A stretch of DNA of 64,000 bases from Bacteroidales bacterium (lineage in GTDB: Bacteria; Bacteroidota; Bacteroidia; Bacteroidales; F082), in the NCBI GenBank assembly GCA_017394865.1, contig JAFPWT010000016.1, positions 32,409 through 96,408 of the forward strand. Direction: 5' to 3'. The notes under the pieces are model-generated. The model was not told the DNA's origin, searched no databases, and was given only the letters and a program-made list of their open reading frames with translations. Position 1 is the first letter of the stretch, and each line of letters begins with the position of its first letter. The position numbers and the translations under genes were made by a program. Positions 53,762 to 62,223 of the stretch are shown in pieces.

Positions 53762-54436
53762 TTATTCTCTTCCCAATAGCTCTTGTACGGCTCCTTCCAT
53801 CATGTCGGGCGTCACCATAGGCTCAAAGCGAAGGATGGTCTTGCCATCTTTGGAGACCAAAAACTTGCCGAAGTTCCAGCGGATGGCATCACCTTGGTCA
53901 AAGCCAGTGCCAGTCTTTTGGTGGATCTCGTCAAGTTGTGCGGCGAACTCCTCGGCACCCTCGGGATAGCCCTTGAAAGGTGCTTGTTCCTTGAGGTAGG
54001 TATAGAGCGGACTCTCCGACTCACCATTGACGTCAATCTTGGCAAACAGCGGGAAGGTGACGTTGTAGTTCAGCGAACAGAAACTCTGGATCTCCTCATT
54101 GGTGCCAGGCTCTTGCCCCAAGAATTGGTTGCAAGGGAAGCCCAGAATCTCCAAGCCTTGCTCATGATACTTTTGATAAAGTGCCTCAAGGCCTTGGTAC
54201 TGTGGGGTCAAGCCGCATTTGCTGGCCACGTTGACGATGAGCAGCACCTTGCCTTTGTAGTTGGCCAGCGACACATCGCTTCCGTCCATGTCCTTGACCG
54301 TGATGTCATAGATGCCACTGGTCTGCTCGACCACAGGTTCAGGTTCGGTCGTCACTTGTGTGGTCTTGTTGTTCTGATTATTGCAGCCTGTAGCCATCAT
54401 CAGGGCTACTGCTGCGAGAAAGAATAGTTTTTTCAT
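53762..54436 (-). CDS. Glutathione peroxidase-family lipoprotein
   Basis: 224 aa. Lipobox ALMMATGC (Cys18), so it is membrane-anchored on the periplasmic side. Peroxidase site Cys74 in NVASKCGLTPQY, then LGFPCNQFLGQEPGTNEEI and IRWNFGKFLVSKDG (Trp/Asn of the tetrad). It uses Cys rather than selenocysteine. It probably reduces lipid or organic peroxides with thioredoxin-like donors. The export of a peroxidase is notable. Part of a six-gene operon. Confidence 0.93.
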   Translation of the reverse strand: MKKLFFLAAVALMMATGCNNQNNKTTQVTTEPEPVVEQTSGIYDITVKDMDGSDVSLANYKGKVLLIVNVASKCGLTPQYQGLEALYQKYHEQGLEILGFPCNQFLGQEPGTNEEIQSFCSLNYNVTFPLFAKIDVNGESESPLYTYLKEQAPFKGYPEGAEEFAAQLDEIHQKTGTGFDQGDAIRWNFGKFLVSKDGKTILRFEPMVTPDMMEGAVQELLGRE

Positions 54437-54462
54437 ATTGAATTAGGATTAAGATTTTATAG

Positions 54463-55116
54463 TTATTTCAGCACTTTCAAAACCTGCTTTCGTGTAGCCG
54501 TTCCATCTGTCAACTTCGTGATGTGGTCGACTAAAAACTCCAGCGACTCCTCTGGAGTGCGGTCGGTGTGGAGCGAGGTGAAGTCTTCGAATAGCGACTC
54601 GGGCGTGCAGAAATACGACACCTGCCAACCGTTGTAAACCTGTTCGGGCCCCCGATACACCCGCTCAATGGCTCCCGTGACGACACGGCACTGCTGCATC
54701 AACTTGCCTATGGCCGCATCGGCTTGGCCTTTCTTCACGCCGAGCAAGTTGCGTACCTCTTTGATGGTGATGCTGCCTTGCTTTTCGATGTATTCCATGA
54801 TGCGCTCGCCGTTCTTGTCGGGCGTTGTCGTGGCGCGGCGGACGTTCATCAGTTCGCGGTAGAATGGTATTGTCGCGAAGGCGGCTTTTCCTCCGCAGAG
54901 GAACTTCCCGTAGGCGATGCCGCCGTTTTGTAGGCAGTCGATCTTCCAGTCCCACGGCCCGAGCGAGTCCTCCTCACCGTCAAACCAAAACCCAGGCTGG
55001 GTGAGTTCTTTGATGGAATAGCCCGGGATGGCACTAGTGAAAAATGGGACGATGCCCAACTCGCAGATGGCTCGCTCCATTGTTTCGGGACTGGATATTT
55101 GGTAGTTTAAGACCAT
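54463..55116 (-). CDS. Winged-helix protein, AlkZ-related by impression
   Basis: 217 aa. The middle has a winged-helix-like pattern (GERIMEYIEKQGSITIKEVR, NLLGVKKGQADAAIGKLMQQ). Upstream are GIVPFFTSAIPGYSIKELTQ and a Trp-rich PGFWFDGEEDSLGPWDWK. I recall similar Bacteroidales proteins being called AlkZ-related, after the DNA glycosylase. I cannot see the QΦ[D/Q] catalytic motif. First gene of the operon, with a leader of about 50 nt from a TATTTTTG box. Confidence 0.55.
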   Translation of the reverse strand: MVLNYQISSPETMERAICELGIVPFFTSAIPGYSIKELTQPGFWFDGEEDSLGPWDWKIDCLQNGGIAYGKFLCGGKAAFATIPFYRELMNVRRATTTPDKNGERIMEYIEKQGSITIKEVRNLLGVKKGQADAAIGKLMQQCRVVTGAIERVYRGPEQVYNGWQVSYFCTPESLFEDFTSLHTDRTPEESLEFLVDHITKLTDGTATRKQVLKVLK

Positions 55117-55174
55117 GAACAGGATTGTTTTGATGCGATTTTTGGCTTTCAGCAGTCAACTTTCAGCCTCGGTG

Positions 55175-55182
55175 CAAAAATA
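55175..55182 (-). promoter_or_regulatory. Promoter -7 box of the six-gene redox operon
   Basis: Minus-strand TATTTTTG, about 59 nt before the ATG at 55116. Between them lies a repeat-like stretch with two copies of CTTTCAGC. Confidence 0.4.
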
Positions 55183-55330
55183 AGAATAATAATGTTTTAA
55201 CCACAAATAACCGAGCGATTTTTGATTTTATTTTTTAGCATTCCAGCTCCTCCCATTTCATTTTCAATTTTCCCAACTCCTTTTTCACCTTAAATTAGGG
55301 TCGTTGTCGTAACATGGTTTTGTTTTTGAA

Positions 55331-55360
55331 CTAAAAATTGCCATTATTGGCATTTTTTAG
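55331..55360. repeat. Near-perfect 30-bp palindrome
   Basis: CTAAAAAT TGCCA TTAT TGGCA TTTTTTAG: 12 paired positions with a single T:T mismatch and a 4-nt loop. It has the form of a rho-independent terminator in both directions. It lies immediately before the ATPase remnant and may mark its truncation point. Confidence 0.55.
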
Positions 55361-55366
55361 TCATAA

Positions 55367-55588
55367 GCAGTTGGCCGATTGAAATTAAAGTATTATGTGC
55401 AATCGGCTTTGTCAATCCCTGATAGAGAAAAGGAAATACAAGAATCCCGTTCGCTAACAAACATCAATGATTCATTCAAGAAGGTTATTGTTGTCAAAGA
55501 GCACATCATGCCGCGCAGAAACGAAGATGGGATACTCACTATTGGGCTGTTCGATTTTCTCCTCAAGGAAGATAGTTTAGACATGTAA
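55367..55588 (+). pseudogene. C-terminal remnant of a DUF4143-type AAA ATPase
   Basis: An open stretch encodes YYVQSALSIPDREKEIQESR, SLTNINDSFKKVIVVKEHIM and PRRNEDGILTIGLFDFLLKE. This is the C-terminal end of the ATP-binding (AAA plus DUF4143) proteins common in Bacteroidales. No ATPase part lies upstream: an in-frame TAA is at 55364-55366, next to the palindrome. So only about the last 70 residues of a ~400-aa gene remain. Translation from TTG 55379 is possible but unlikely to be useful. Confidence 0.7.
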
Positions 55589-55632
55589 ACGGACCCACCA
55601 AGCCTACCCTCAATACTACAGCAGTAATACTC

Positions 55633-55797
55633 TCATTCAAGATGATGGTTCCCAATAAAAGCGAAGTATGCACCATTGGGATGGCCCCAACTTTCCACGG
55701 TGTAGCCTTTCCCCTGCAGTTGCGCGGCTTCACGTACATTGCGTAGCAACCTTCGTTCCGAAAAATGATTCGATGCTCTTACCTTGCGTCCATCCAT
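55633..55797 (-). CDS. Small ORF of unknown function
   Basis: 54 aa from ATG 55797 (MDGRKVRASNHFSERRLLRN ... GYTVESWGHPNGAYFAFIGN). It is basic at the front and aromatic/Gly-rich at the end, which looks protein-like rather than random. No family is recognised. It could be a fragment of a larger gene, since it lies between a remnant and an AT-rich stretch. Confidence 0.3.
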   Translation of the reverse strand: MDGRKVRASNHFSERRLLRNVREAAQLQGKGYTVESWGHPNGAYFAFIGNHHLE

Positions 55798-55876
55798 TTT
55801 TAAAAGAATAGGACGCAAAATTAAAGATTATTTCTATACTAGAAATAAAATTATATATATTAATTCATAAATTCTA

Positions 55877-57517
55877 TTAATTCAATAGTGATAAACGCAC
55901 CACCGTCACCCAACCCTCAGTGTCGGTAACACGAAGCAGATAGGTACCAGCAGGCAAATCACTCACCATAATCTCATTGGAGCCATTAACAGTCTTTAAC
56001 AACTGTCCGTTCACATTATAAACACGGATCTCTGTGGCTTCTACTCCATCGATGTGGACGATGTCCGAAGCAGGATTGGGATAAACTGAAACCTCGGGTA
56101 CCGTCGACGAAGCTACGGCGTCATATTCTTCAGTAACGAAATATTGCGGCGCGCCCACCCAGGTGATGCCGTCATCGAACTTCAAAGAGATCATGAATCC
56201 ATATTCCGTCTCTGGCATAAGGCTGTCAATGTCAATCTCGACATGATCCCCCACCTCTATTTCAACGAAATACATCTCATTAATCGCACCGTTATCCATA
56301 TCGTAATAGATGAACTTGGCTTCTGCAAAGTGGTCGTTGCCCACGTGAATGTCAGCCGACAGTTTGGCCGAATGACAGGTGACCTCCTTTGCCTCCCAAA
56401 GCTTGTAACCTGCGAGGGAATGGATGGGATAGCCGTTGTTGGTGCCGTTGTCCATCACATAAGCGTGCGAACTCTGGTCGATTTGATTCTTGAATTCCTC
56501 AGTTTTCATCTCACTTGACGTTTTCGAAGTACCATAATTGGTAGTTCCCCCGCAAGTATTGAGGTAAAAGCAGTCCTTCACTAACAATGAGGTCTCGCCC
56601 TTGGTTGGATTGATCGGGCTGATCATGCCGAAGATACCGCCTTTTGTCATGGCATTGACTGTTCCAACGTTGTAACACCGTTCGACGGTCACTTCATTTT
56701 CCTGCAAAGTAGCGCCAAGGATGCCCGCAGCCACGCTCATCATCATCGCAGTACCATTGATGGTACCGGTGTTGTAACACTCTATGATACTGGCTTTGTT
56801 CATCGCAATTCCAACAATGCCTCCGGCACCTGCGGCATTGGTAAAGCCTCCGTTATTGGTAGCGTTGATGCTTCCTGAGAACGAGCATTCCTCTATCTTC
56901 GAGTTTTCGGCCGCGGCCGCCACAATGCCTCCCGCACCACAAAAGCTACCGTTGTTGCTGACGCTGACGGTACCTGAAAAGCTGCATTGAACCACCGTGG
57001 CATTGCCTGCCACGCCACCCACGATGCCCGCAGCACCAGTGCCAGTGGAGACGACATTGCCATTGGTCACCGACAGATGCTTGATTTGTCCGTAACTGTC
57101 AGCCATCGTTCCGTCCCATTCGCCACCCAGTCCCGAAAAAAGACCGCAAACATCGGCATTCGTCTGAATATGCAGATGGTCAATGTTGTGATACCAACCG
57201 TCAAAGACACCGGCAAAATAATAGCCTTCCATGCTCATATTAATATTCCCGATAGGCGTCCAGTTGATATTGTTCAAGTCAAAATCATCCGTCATCAAAA
57301 AATAGGTGTATCTGAACACCGCCATGCCCTGAGCTTGGTAACCTTCGTTGACCTTCTCAGCAAGATACGCCAGATTAGAGGCGGTTTCAATCAGATAAGG
57401 ATCGTTGGCCGTGCCGCTACCGTTGGTCCAAGGTTCAGACGTGCCGTCCCATACGTTGACGGCCATCATGTTGCATGTCAGCGCAATAGCGCCCATCAGC
57501 ATAAAAAGCTTTTTCAT
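55877..57517 (-). CDS. Secreted GLUG-repeat protein with T9SS sorting domain
   Basis: 546 aa. Signal peptide 1-19, then WDGTSEPWTNGSGTANDPYL and IETASNLAYLAEKVN, the usual entry to GLUG-type beta-helix proteins. Four or more GLUG-like repeats follow (VGGVAGNATVVQCSFSGTV; GGIVAAAAENSKIEECSFSG; GGIVGIAMNKASIIECYNTG). An Fn3-like region comes next, then a C-terminal sorting domain (VYPNPASDIVHI ... GTYLLRVTDTEG). Probably a surface adhesin or glycan-contact protein. Divergent from pcrA with overlapping promoters. Confidence 0.87.
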   Translation of the reverse strand: MKKLFMLMGAIALTCNMMAVNVWDGTSEPWTNGSGTANDPYLIETASNLAYLAEKVNEGYQAQGMAVFRYTYFLMTDDFDLNNINWTPIGNINMSMEGYYFAGVFDGWYHNIDHLHIQTNADVCGLFSGLGGEWDGTMADSYGQIKHLSVTNGNVVSTGTGAAGIVGGVAGNATVVQCSFSGTVSVSNNGSFCGAGGIVAAAAENSKIEECSFSGSINATNNGGFTNAAGAGGIVGIAMNKASIIECYNTGTINGTAMMMSVAAGILGATLQENEVTVERCYNVGTVNAMTKGGIFGMISPINPTKGETSLLVKDCFYLNTCGGTTNYGTSKTSSEMKTEEFKNQIDQSSHAYVMDNGTNNGYPIHSLAGYKLWEAKEVTCHSAKLSADIHVGNDHFAEAKFIYYDMDNGAINEMYFVEIEVGDHVEIDIDSLMPETEYGFMISLKFDDGITWVGAPQYFVTEEYDAVASSTVPEVSVYPNPASDIVHIDGVEATEIRVYNVNGQLLKTVNGSNEIMVSDLPAGTYLLRVTDTEGWVTVVRLSLLN

Positions 57518-57544
57518 GACATAAATCTTTTAAAAATCATGACG

Positions 57545-57575
57545 CAAAAATAACAAAATCTGCGTATCTTTGCAA
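57545..57575 (-). promoter_or_regulatory. Promoter of the GLUG-repeat protein
   Basis: Minus-strand TATTTTTG (57545-57552) with TTG (57573-57575) 20 bases upstream. The -33 side lies against the -7 box of pcrA on the other strand, so the two promoters may exclude each other. Confidence 0.5.
57565..57572 (+). promoter_or_regulatory. Promoter -7 box of pcrA/uvrD
   Basis: TATCTTTG followed by CAA, 24 nt before ATG 57596. Confidence 0.5.
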
Positions 57576-57595
57576 GTTATTTTGATTTCCCGAAA

Positions 57596-59986
57596 ATGTC
57601 CAGCATACTCGACCAACTCAACGAGCCCCAGCGCGAAGCCGTCACCACGGTGAACGGCCCCGTGATGGTCATCGCCGGTGCCGGCTCGGGCAAGACCCGC
57701 GCCCTCACCTACCGCATCGCGTATATGATCTCCGAAGGCGTAGACCCCTTCTCGATCATGGCGCTGACCTTCACCAACAAAGCTGCCCGCGAGATGAAAG
57801 ACCGTATCGTCAAACTCGTCAACGCCGACGACGCCCGCAACGTGTGGATGGGCACCTTCCACTCCATCTTCGCCCGCATCCTCCGCATCGAAGCCCAGTA
57901 CATCGGCTTCACCTCCACCTTCACCATCTACGACACCGACGACTCCAAGGCGCTTATCAACCAAATCCTAAAAGAGATGCAGTTGGATACCAAGGTCTAC
58001 CCTGCCAAGTCCGTGCTCGCCCGCATCTCCGCCGCCAAGTCGAGCCTCTACTCGCCCCAAGACTACGCCAACGACGCAGAAATACAGGAGACCGACCGCA
58101 AGGCCAACAAACCCCTCATCGCACAGATCTTCCAAGTCTACAACGACCGGCTGCACCGCGCCAACGCCATGGACTTCGACGATATCCTCTATTACACCAA
58201 CGTCCTGCTCCGCGATAACCCCAACATCCTCTATAAATATCAGAACCACTTCAAGTATATTCTGGTCGACGAGTACCAGGATACCAACTTCGCCCAGTAC
58301 CTCATCGTCAGAAGGCTGGCCGCCCTCTTTGAGAACATCTGCGTGGTAGGCGACGACGCCCAGTCCATCTATGGATTCCGCGGCGCCAACATCCAAAATA
58401 TCCTGAACTTCAAAAACGACTATCCCGACTACAAACTCATCCGGCTGGAACAGAATTACCGCTCCACCAAGACCATTGTCGAGGCATCGAACAATATCAT
58501 CGCGCACAACAAAGACCAGATCAAGAAACGCGTTTGGAGCGACAAAGAACAAGGCGAACTCATCACCCTGCTGCACGCCTCCACCGACTCCGAAGAAGGC
58601 GTCATGGTGGCCAACTCCATCTTCCACTATAAGATGTCGAGGCAGCTCAACAACAAGGACTTCGCCATCCTCTACCGCACCAACGCCCAGTCGAGATCGA
58701 TGGAAGCCGCCCTGCGCAAACAAAACATCCCTTACAAGATCTACGGAGGCCTCTCGTTCTACGACCGCAAGGAGATCAAAGATCTGCTAGCCTATTTCCG
58801 TGTCACCATCAATCCTGAGGACGAGCAGTCGCTTTTGAGGATCATCAACTACCCCATCCGTGGCATCGGCGAGAAGACCGTTGAACGGCTCATGGTGTTT
58901 GCCAACGAACGCAAGACCTCCATCTGGCAGTGCATCGCCAACGACCAGTATCCGCAGGACTTCAACATGGGCACGGTGAACCGTGTGCGTGACTTCGTGG
59001 TGCTCATTAAGAGTTTCCAAAGCCTGCAAGGCAAGATGAACGCCTTCGAGCTGGCCAAGCACATCACCAATACCATCGGCATCATCAAACTCCTGAAAGA
59101 AGAAGACACCCCCGAGAGCATCAGCCGTGTGGAGAACATCGAAGAGCTACTCAACGCCATCATGGAATTCAGCGACCAGCAAGTGGACGAGACCACCGGC
59201 GAGGCCGCACAAGTGGATTTGGTACGCTTCATGGAAGACGTGGCCCTGCTCACCGACAATGAGATGAAGAAGGACGACAACACCGAGGACTGCGTGAGCC
59301 TGATGACCATCCACTCTGCCAAAGGATTGGAGTTCCCTTATGTCTACGTGGTTGGCATGGAAGAGAACCTCTTCCCTGGCATCCTTTCTTTGAGCACAAG
59401 AGAAGAGCTTGAAGAAGAACGCCGTCTGTTCTACGTGGCTGTCACCCGTGCCATGACCAAGCTCACGCTAAGTTGTGCTGAGACACGATACAGATATGGC
59501 AACCTCACCCTCAGTGAACCATCGAGATTCATCGACGAGATTGACGAGAAACTCATCGACAAGCCAAGGAAAGCCTCTTTCCACGGGACTTCGTCATTCG
59601 ACGAAGAACGTCGAGGCTGGGGACGCAGACCCGGCTTTGGATCAAGCGGAGGAGGATATGGAACAAGCGGAAGCGGTTATGGCTCTAGCGGAAACAAGTC
59701 CCAGACTGGGAGGACCATCTCCGAACCAGAGAAACACGGCTTCACAAGAGTCAGCGCCACATCAAACACTCCTTCCTATCAGCCCGCTGCTAGCACAGGT
59801 GAGCCTTTCGAAGCCTCCAACCCCGACCTCATCCAGGAGGGTTTCCGTGTGATGCACCAGAAGTTCGGCGAGGGCACCGTGGTCTCCGTCGACGGCGCTG
59901 GCGCCAACAAAAAAGCCACCGTCCATTTCGACAACAGCGGCACAAAACAATTAATGCTTAAATTTGCAAAATTAAAAATCATCTAA
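57596..59986 (+). CDS. UvrD/PcrA-type superfamily 1 DNA helicase
   Basis: 796 aa. Motor motifs: Q-motif LNEPQREAVTTVNGPVMVIA, Walker A AGAGSGKT (27-34), TFTNKAAREMKDRI, Walker B ILVDEYQDTN, VVGDDAQSIYGFRGANIQNI, LEQNYRS, VSLMTIHSAKGLEFPYVYVV and FYVAVTRAM. These define a 3'-5' helicase acting in repair and in removing blocks to replication. A Gly/Ser-rich low-complexity linker (about 680-705) leads to a C-terminal Tudor-like domain (VMHQKFGEGTVVSVDGAG) that in PcrA contacts RNA polymerase. Followed after 1 nt by the DUF4290 gene. Confidence 0.95.
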   Translation: MSSILDQLNEPQREAVTTVNGPVMVIAGAGSGKTRALTYRIAYMISEGVDPFSIMALTFTNKAAREMKDRIVKLVNADDARNVWMGTFHSIFARILRIEAQYIGFTSTFTIYDTDDSKALINQILKEMQLDTKVYPAKSVLARISAAKSSLYSPQDYANDAEIQETDRKANKPLIAQIFQVYNDRLHRANAMDFDDILYYTNVLLRDNPNILYKYQNHFKYILVDEYQDTNFAQYLIVRRLAALFENICVVGDDAQSIYGFRGANIQNILNFKNDYPDYKLIRLEQNYRSTKTIVEASNNIIAHNKDQIKKRVWSDKEQGELITLLHASTDSEEGVMVANSIFHYKMSRQLNNKDFAILYRTNAQSRSMEAALRKQNIPYKIYGGLSFYDRKEIKDLLAYFRVTINPEDEQSLLRIINYPIRGIGEKTVERLMVFANERKTSIWQCIANDQYPQDFNMGTVNRVRDFVVLIKSFQSLQGKMNAFELAKHITNTIGIIKLLKEEDTPESISRVENIEELLNAIMEFSDQQVDETTGEAAQVDLVRFMEDVALLTDNEMKKDDNTEDCVSLMTIHSAKGLEFPYVYVVGMEENLFPGILSLSTREELEEERRLFYVAVTRAMTKLTLSCAETRYRYGNLTLSEPSRFIDEIDEKLIDKPRKASFHGTSSFDEERRGWGRRPGFGSSGGGYGTSGSGYGSSGNKSQTGRTISEPEKHGFTRVSATSNTPSYQPAASTGEPFEASNPDLIQEGFRVMHQKFGEGTVVSVDGAGANKKATVHFDNSGTKQLMLKFAKLKII

Positions 59987-59987
59987 T

Positions 59988-60665
59988 ATGGACAAACAAG
60001 GATTGCTATACAACACCGAACGCGGCCAGATCATCATCTCAGAATACGGCCGTAACATGCAAGAGATGATCCGTCATCTGATGGAGATCGAGGATCGGCA
60101 GAAACGTACCGAAGCCGCCAACTTCATCATCTCCATCATGGCCCAGATGAATCCCCAAGTCAAGCAATCGGATGACTATATCCACAAGCTTTGGGACCAT
60201 CTCTACATCATCTCCGACTATCAGCTCGATGTGGACAGCCCCTTCCCTGCCCCGGAGCCAATGAGCGAAGCCACCAGGCCACAGCACGTTGGCTATCAAA
60301 ACAATAAGATTGAATACGGTCATTACGGTCACTACATGGCCAAGATGATCGAACTTGCCGCACAGGTGGAAGACGAAGAGATGCGTCATGCCCTGAGCCT
60401 CTCCATTGCCAACCAGATGAAACGCAATTACGTGGAATGGGGTGGCAACGTCGTCAGCGACCAGCAAATCATCGCCGATCTGAAGGCCATCTCGAAAGGG
60501 CGTCTGGTGCTTGACGAGGAGACTAAGCTCAACGGTGCCGAGGCCATTCAAAAGCCTGGACAGCAAGGCCAAGGCAAGAAAAAGAAGAAAAAGAAACAGT
60601 CGAACCTCAAGGCCGACATGAACAACCCCAACAACCCCGCATACAAGAAACGTAAACTGCAATAA
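59988..60665 (+). CDS. DUF4290 domain protein
   Basis: 225 aa, cytosolic, mostly helical. YNTERGQIIISEYGRNMQEM and IRHLMEIEDRQKRTEAANFI, SIMAQMNP, and LWDHLYIISDYQLDVDSPFP match the Bacteroidetes-specific DUF4290 family, whose role is unknown. The C-terminus is a Lys-rich tail (GKKKKKKKQSNLKADMNNPN) that might bind nucleic acid. It lies between pcrA (1 nt) and murA (3 nt), a tight operon. Confidence 0.9.
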   Translation: MDKQGLLYNTERGQIIISEYGRNMQEMIRHLMEIEDRQKRTEAANFIISIMAQMNPQVKQSDDYIHKLWDHLYIISDYQLDVDSPFPAPEPMSEATRPQHVGYQNNKIEYGHYGHYMAKMIELAAQVEDEEMRHALSLSIANQMKRNYVEWGGNVVSDQQIIADLKAISKGRLVLDEETKLNGAEAIQKPGQQGQGKKKKKKKQSNLKADMNNPNNPAYKKRKLQ

Positions 60666-60668
60666 GCC

Positions 60669-61970
60669 ATGGGATCATTTCGTATTGAAGGAGGCTACAA
60701 GCTAAAAGGCGAGATCGTGCCTCAAGGTGCCAAGAACGAGGCCATGCAGATCATCTGCGCCAGCCTGCTCACCGACAAGGAAGTCATCATCGAGAACCTG
60801 CCCAACATCCTTGACATCAACAACCTCATCGACTTATTGAAAGGCATGGGGGTCAAAGTGCGCCGCGACACGCCCGACAAGGTCAGCCTGCAGGCCAGCG
60901 AGATCGATTTCGATTATTTCCAGACCGAAGACTTCATCCAGAAGGCCTCACGGTTACGCGGAAGCGTGATGATGATGGGACCTTTGATTGCCCGTTTCGG
61001 CACAGCCTATATGCCAAAACCCGGTGGCGACAAGATCGGACGTCGCCGTCTCGACACCCACGTCATCGGACTCATGAAGCTCGGCGCCGTCTTCAACAAC
61101 GACGGCATCGTGCAAAAAGCCACCGCACCCAACGGACTTCATGGATGCTACATGCTCCTTGACGAGGCCTCCGTCACCGGTACCGCCAACATCGTGATGG
61201 CAGCCGTCATGGCTGAGGGCGAGACCACCATCTTCAACGCCGCCTGCGAGCCTTATCTGGTGCAGCTGTGCAAGATGCTCGTCTCCATGGGCGCCGACAT
61301 CAAAGGCATCGGGTCAAACCTCCTCACCATCCACGGCGTCAGCCAGCTTCACGGCACCAAACACCGTCTACTCTCCGACATGATCGAGGTCGGCTCCTTC
61401 ATCGGCATGGCTGCCATGACCGGCTCGGAGCTCACCATCAAGAACGCCGGCATCGAACAACTGGGCATCATCCCAGAGATGTTCCGCCGCATCGGTATCA
61501 AGATGGAATACAAGGGTGATGACATCTACATCCCTGCTCAGGACCATTACGAGGTGGAGACCTTCATGGACGGCAGCATCCTCACCATCGCCGACGCTCC
61601 GTGGCCCGGCTTCACCCCTGACTTGATCAGTATCATCCTCGTGGTCGCCACCCAAGCCAAAGGCACCGTACTCATCCACCAGAAGATGTTCGAGAGCCGT
61701 TTGTTCTTTGTGGACAAGCTCATCGACATGGGTGCCCAGATCATCCTCTGTGATCCTCACCGCGCCAATGTCATCGGTCTCGACCATCACCATGCGTTGA
61801 GAGGCATCCGCATGAGCTCGCCCGATATCCGTGCCGGCGTAGCCTTGCTCATCGCCGCCATGTCAGCACAAGGCGTCAGCATCATCGACAACATCGACCA
61901 AATCGACCGCGGCTACCAGTATATCGACTTGCGACTCAATAGTTTGGGAGCCAAGATTGAGAGAATCTAA
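60669..61970 (+). CDS. murA: UDP-N-acetylglucosamine 1-carboxyvinyltransferase
   Basis: 433 aa. Adds enolpyruvate to UDP-GlcNAc, the first committed step of peptidoglycan synthesis. Visible are FRIEGGYKLKGEIVPQGAKN with the substrate Lys22, LRGSVMMMGPLIARFG, SVTGTANIVMAAVMAEGET and the C-terminal RGYQYIDLRLNSLGAKIERI. The loop that carries the catalytic Cys115 in E. coli reads PGGDKIGRRRLDTH here, with Asp121 at that position. The change is active in other bacteria and known to prevent fosfomycin alkylation. Confidence 0.96.
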   Translation: MGSFRIEGGYKLKGEIVPQGAKNEAMQIICASLLTDKEVIIENLPNILDINNLIDLLKGMGVKVRRDTPDKVSLQASEIDFDYFQTEDFIQKASRLRGSVMMMGPLIARFGTAYMPKPGGDKIGRRRLDTHVIGLMKLGAVFNNDGIVQKATAPNGLHGCYMLLDEASVTGTANIVMAAVMAEGETTIFNAACEPYLVQLCKMLVSMGADIKGIGSNLLTIHGVSQLHGTKHRLLSDMIEVGSFIGMAAMTGSELTIKNAGIEQLGIIPEMFRRIGIKMEYKGDDIYIPAQDHYEVETFMDGSILTIADAPWPGFTPDLISIILVVATQAKGTVLIHQKMFESRLFFVDKLIDMGAQIILCDPHRANVIGLDHHHALRGIRMSSPDIRAGVALLIAAMSAQGVSIIDNIDQIDRGYQYIDLRLNSLGAKIERI

Positions 61971-61991
61971 ATCTGAATTATTTAAAAATCA

Positions 61992-61999
61992 TATATTTG
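61992..61999 (+). promoter_or_regulatory. Promoter -7 box between murA and the PLD-helicase
   Basis: TATATTTG, 20 nt after the murA stop. The transcript would begin near 62006 and carry a leader of about 215 nt before the helicase start. Confidence 0.45.
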
Positions 62000-62083
62000 T
62001 ACCCTATTAAGCGTTAACAATTCGAAGAGATACAAGAGCATAATAATTTAGACATAGAATAAAAAGCGTTTTTGCTTTTCTAG

Positions 62084-62195
62084 TGGAACGGAAATCGGCA
62101 AATTTCTAAATTAACCACACAAGAAAGTGAAACGCTCACGGAATATCCGTGGGCTTTCTTGTTTGTGGTTAAGGTTTTGCCGAACCTCCGTTCCA
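62084..62195 (+). ncRNA. Long imperfect hairpin (112 nt), leader RNA or small RNA
   Basis: Four nested stems: TGGAACGGA/TCCGTTCCA (62084-62092, 62187-62195), TCGGCAAA/TTTGCCGA (62095-62102, 62176-62183), TTAACCACA/TGTGGTTAA (62111-62119, 62164-62172) and CAAGAAAG/CTTTCTTG (62120-62127, 62154-62161). It closes with CACGGA-ATA-TCCGTG (62137-62151). A central asymmetric bulge (9 nt against 2) gives a rod shape somewhat like 6S RNA. It could also be a MITE-like inverted repeat. A small hairpin AAAAGC/GCTTTT precedes it (near 62062-62079). Confidence 0.55.
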
Positions 62196-62220
62196 GACAG
62201 AAGTTCACGGATTTTTTTTT
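62187..62220 (+). terminator. Possible terminator or attenuator arm before the PLD-helicase
   Basis: TCCGT (62187-62191) can pair with ACGGA (62207-62211), which is followed by TTTTTTTTT up to 62220. The same TCCGT is also the 3' arm of the outer stem of the long hairpin. So the terminator and the closed hairpin exclude each other. The stem is short (5 bp). Confidence 0.35.
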
Positions 62221-62223
62221 GTG

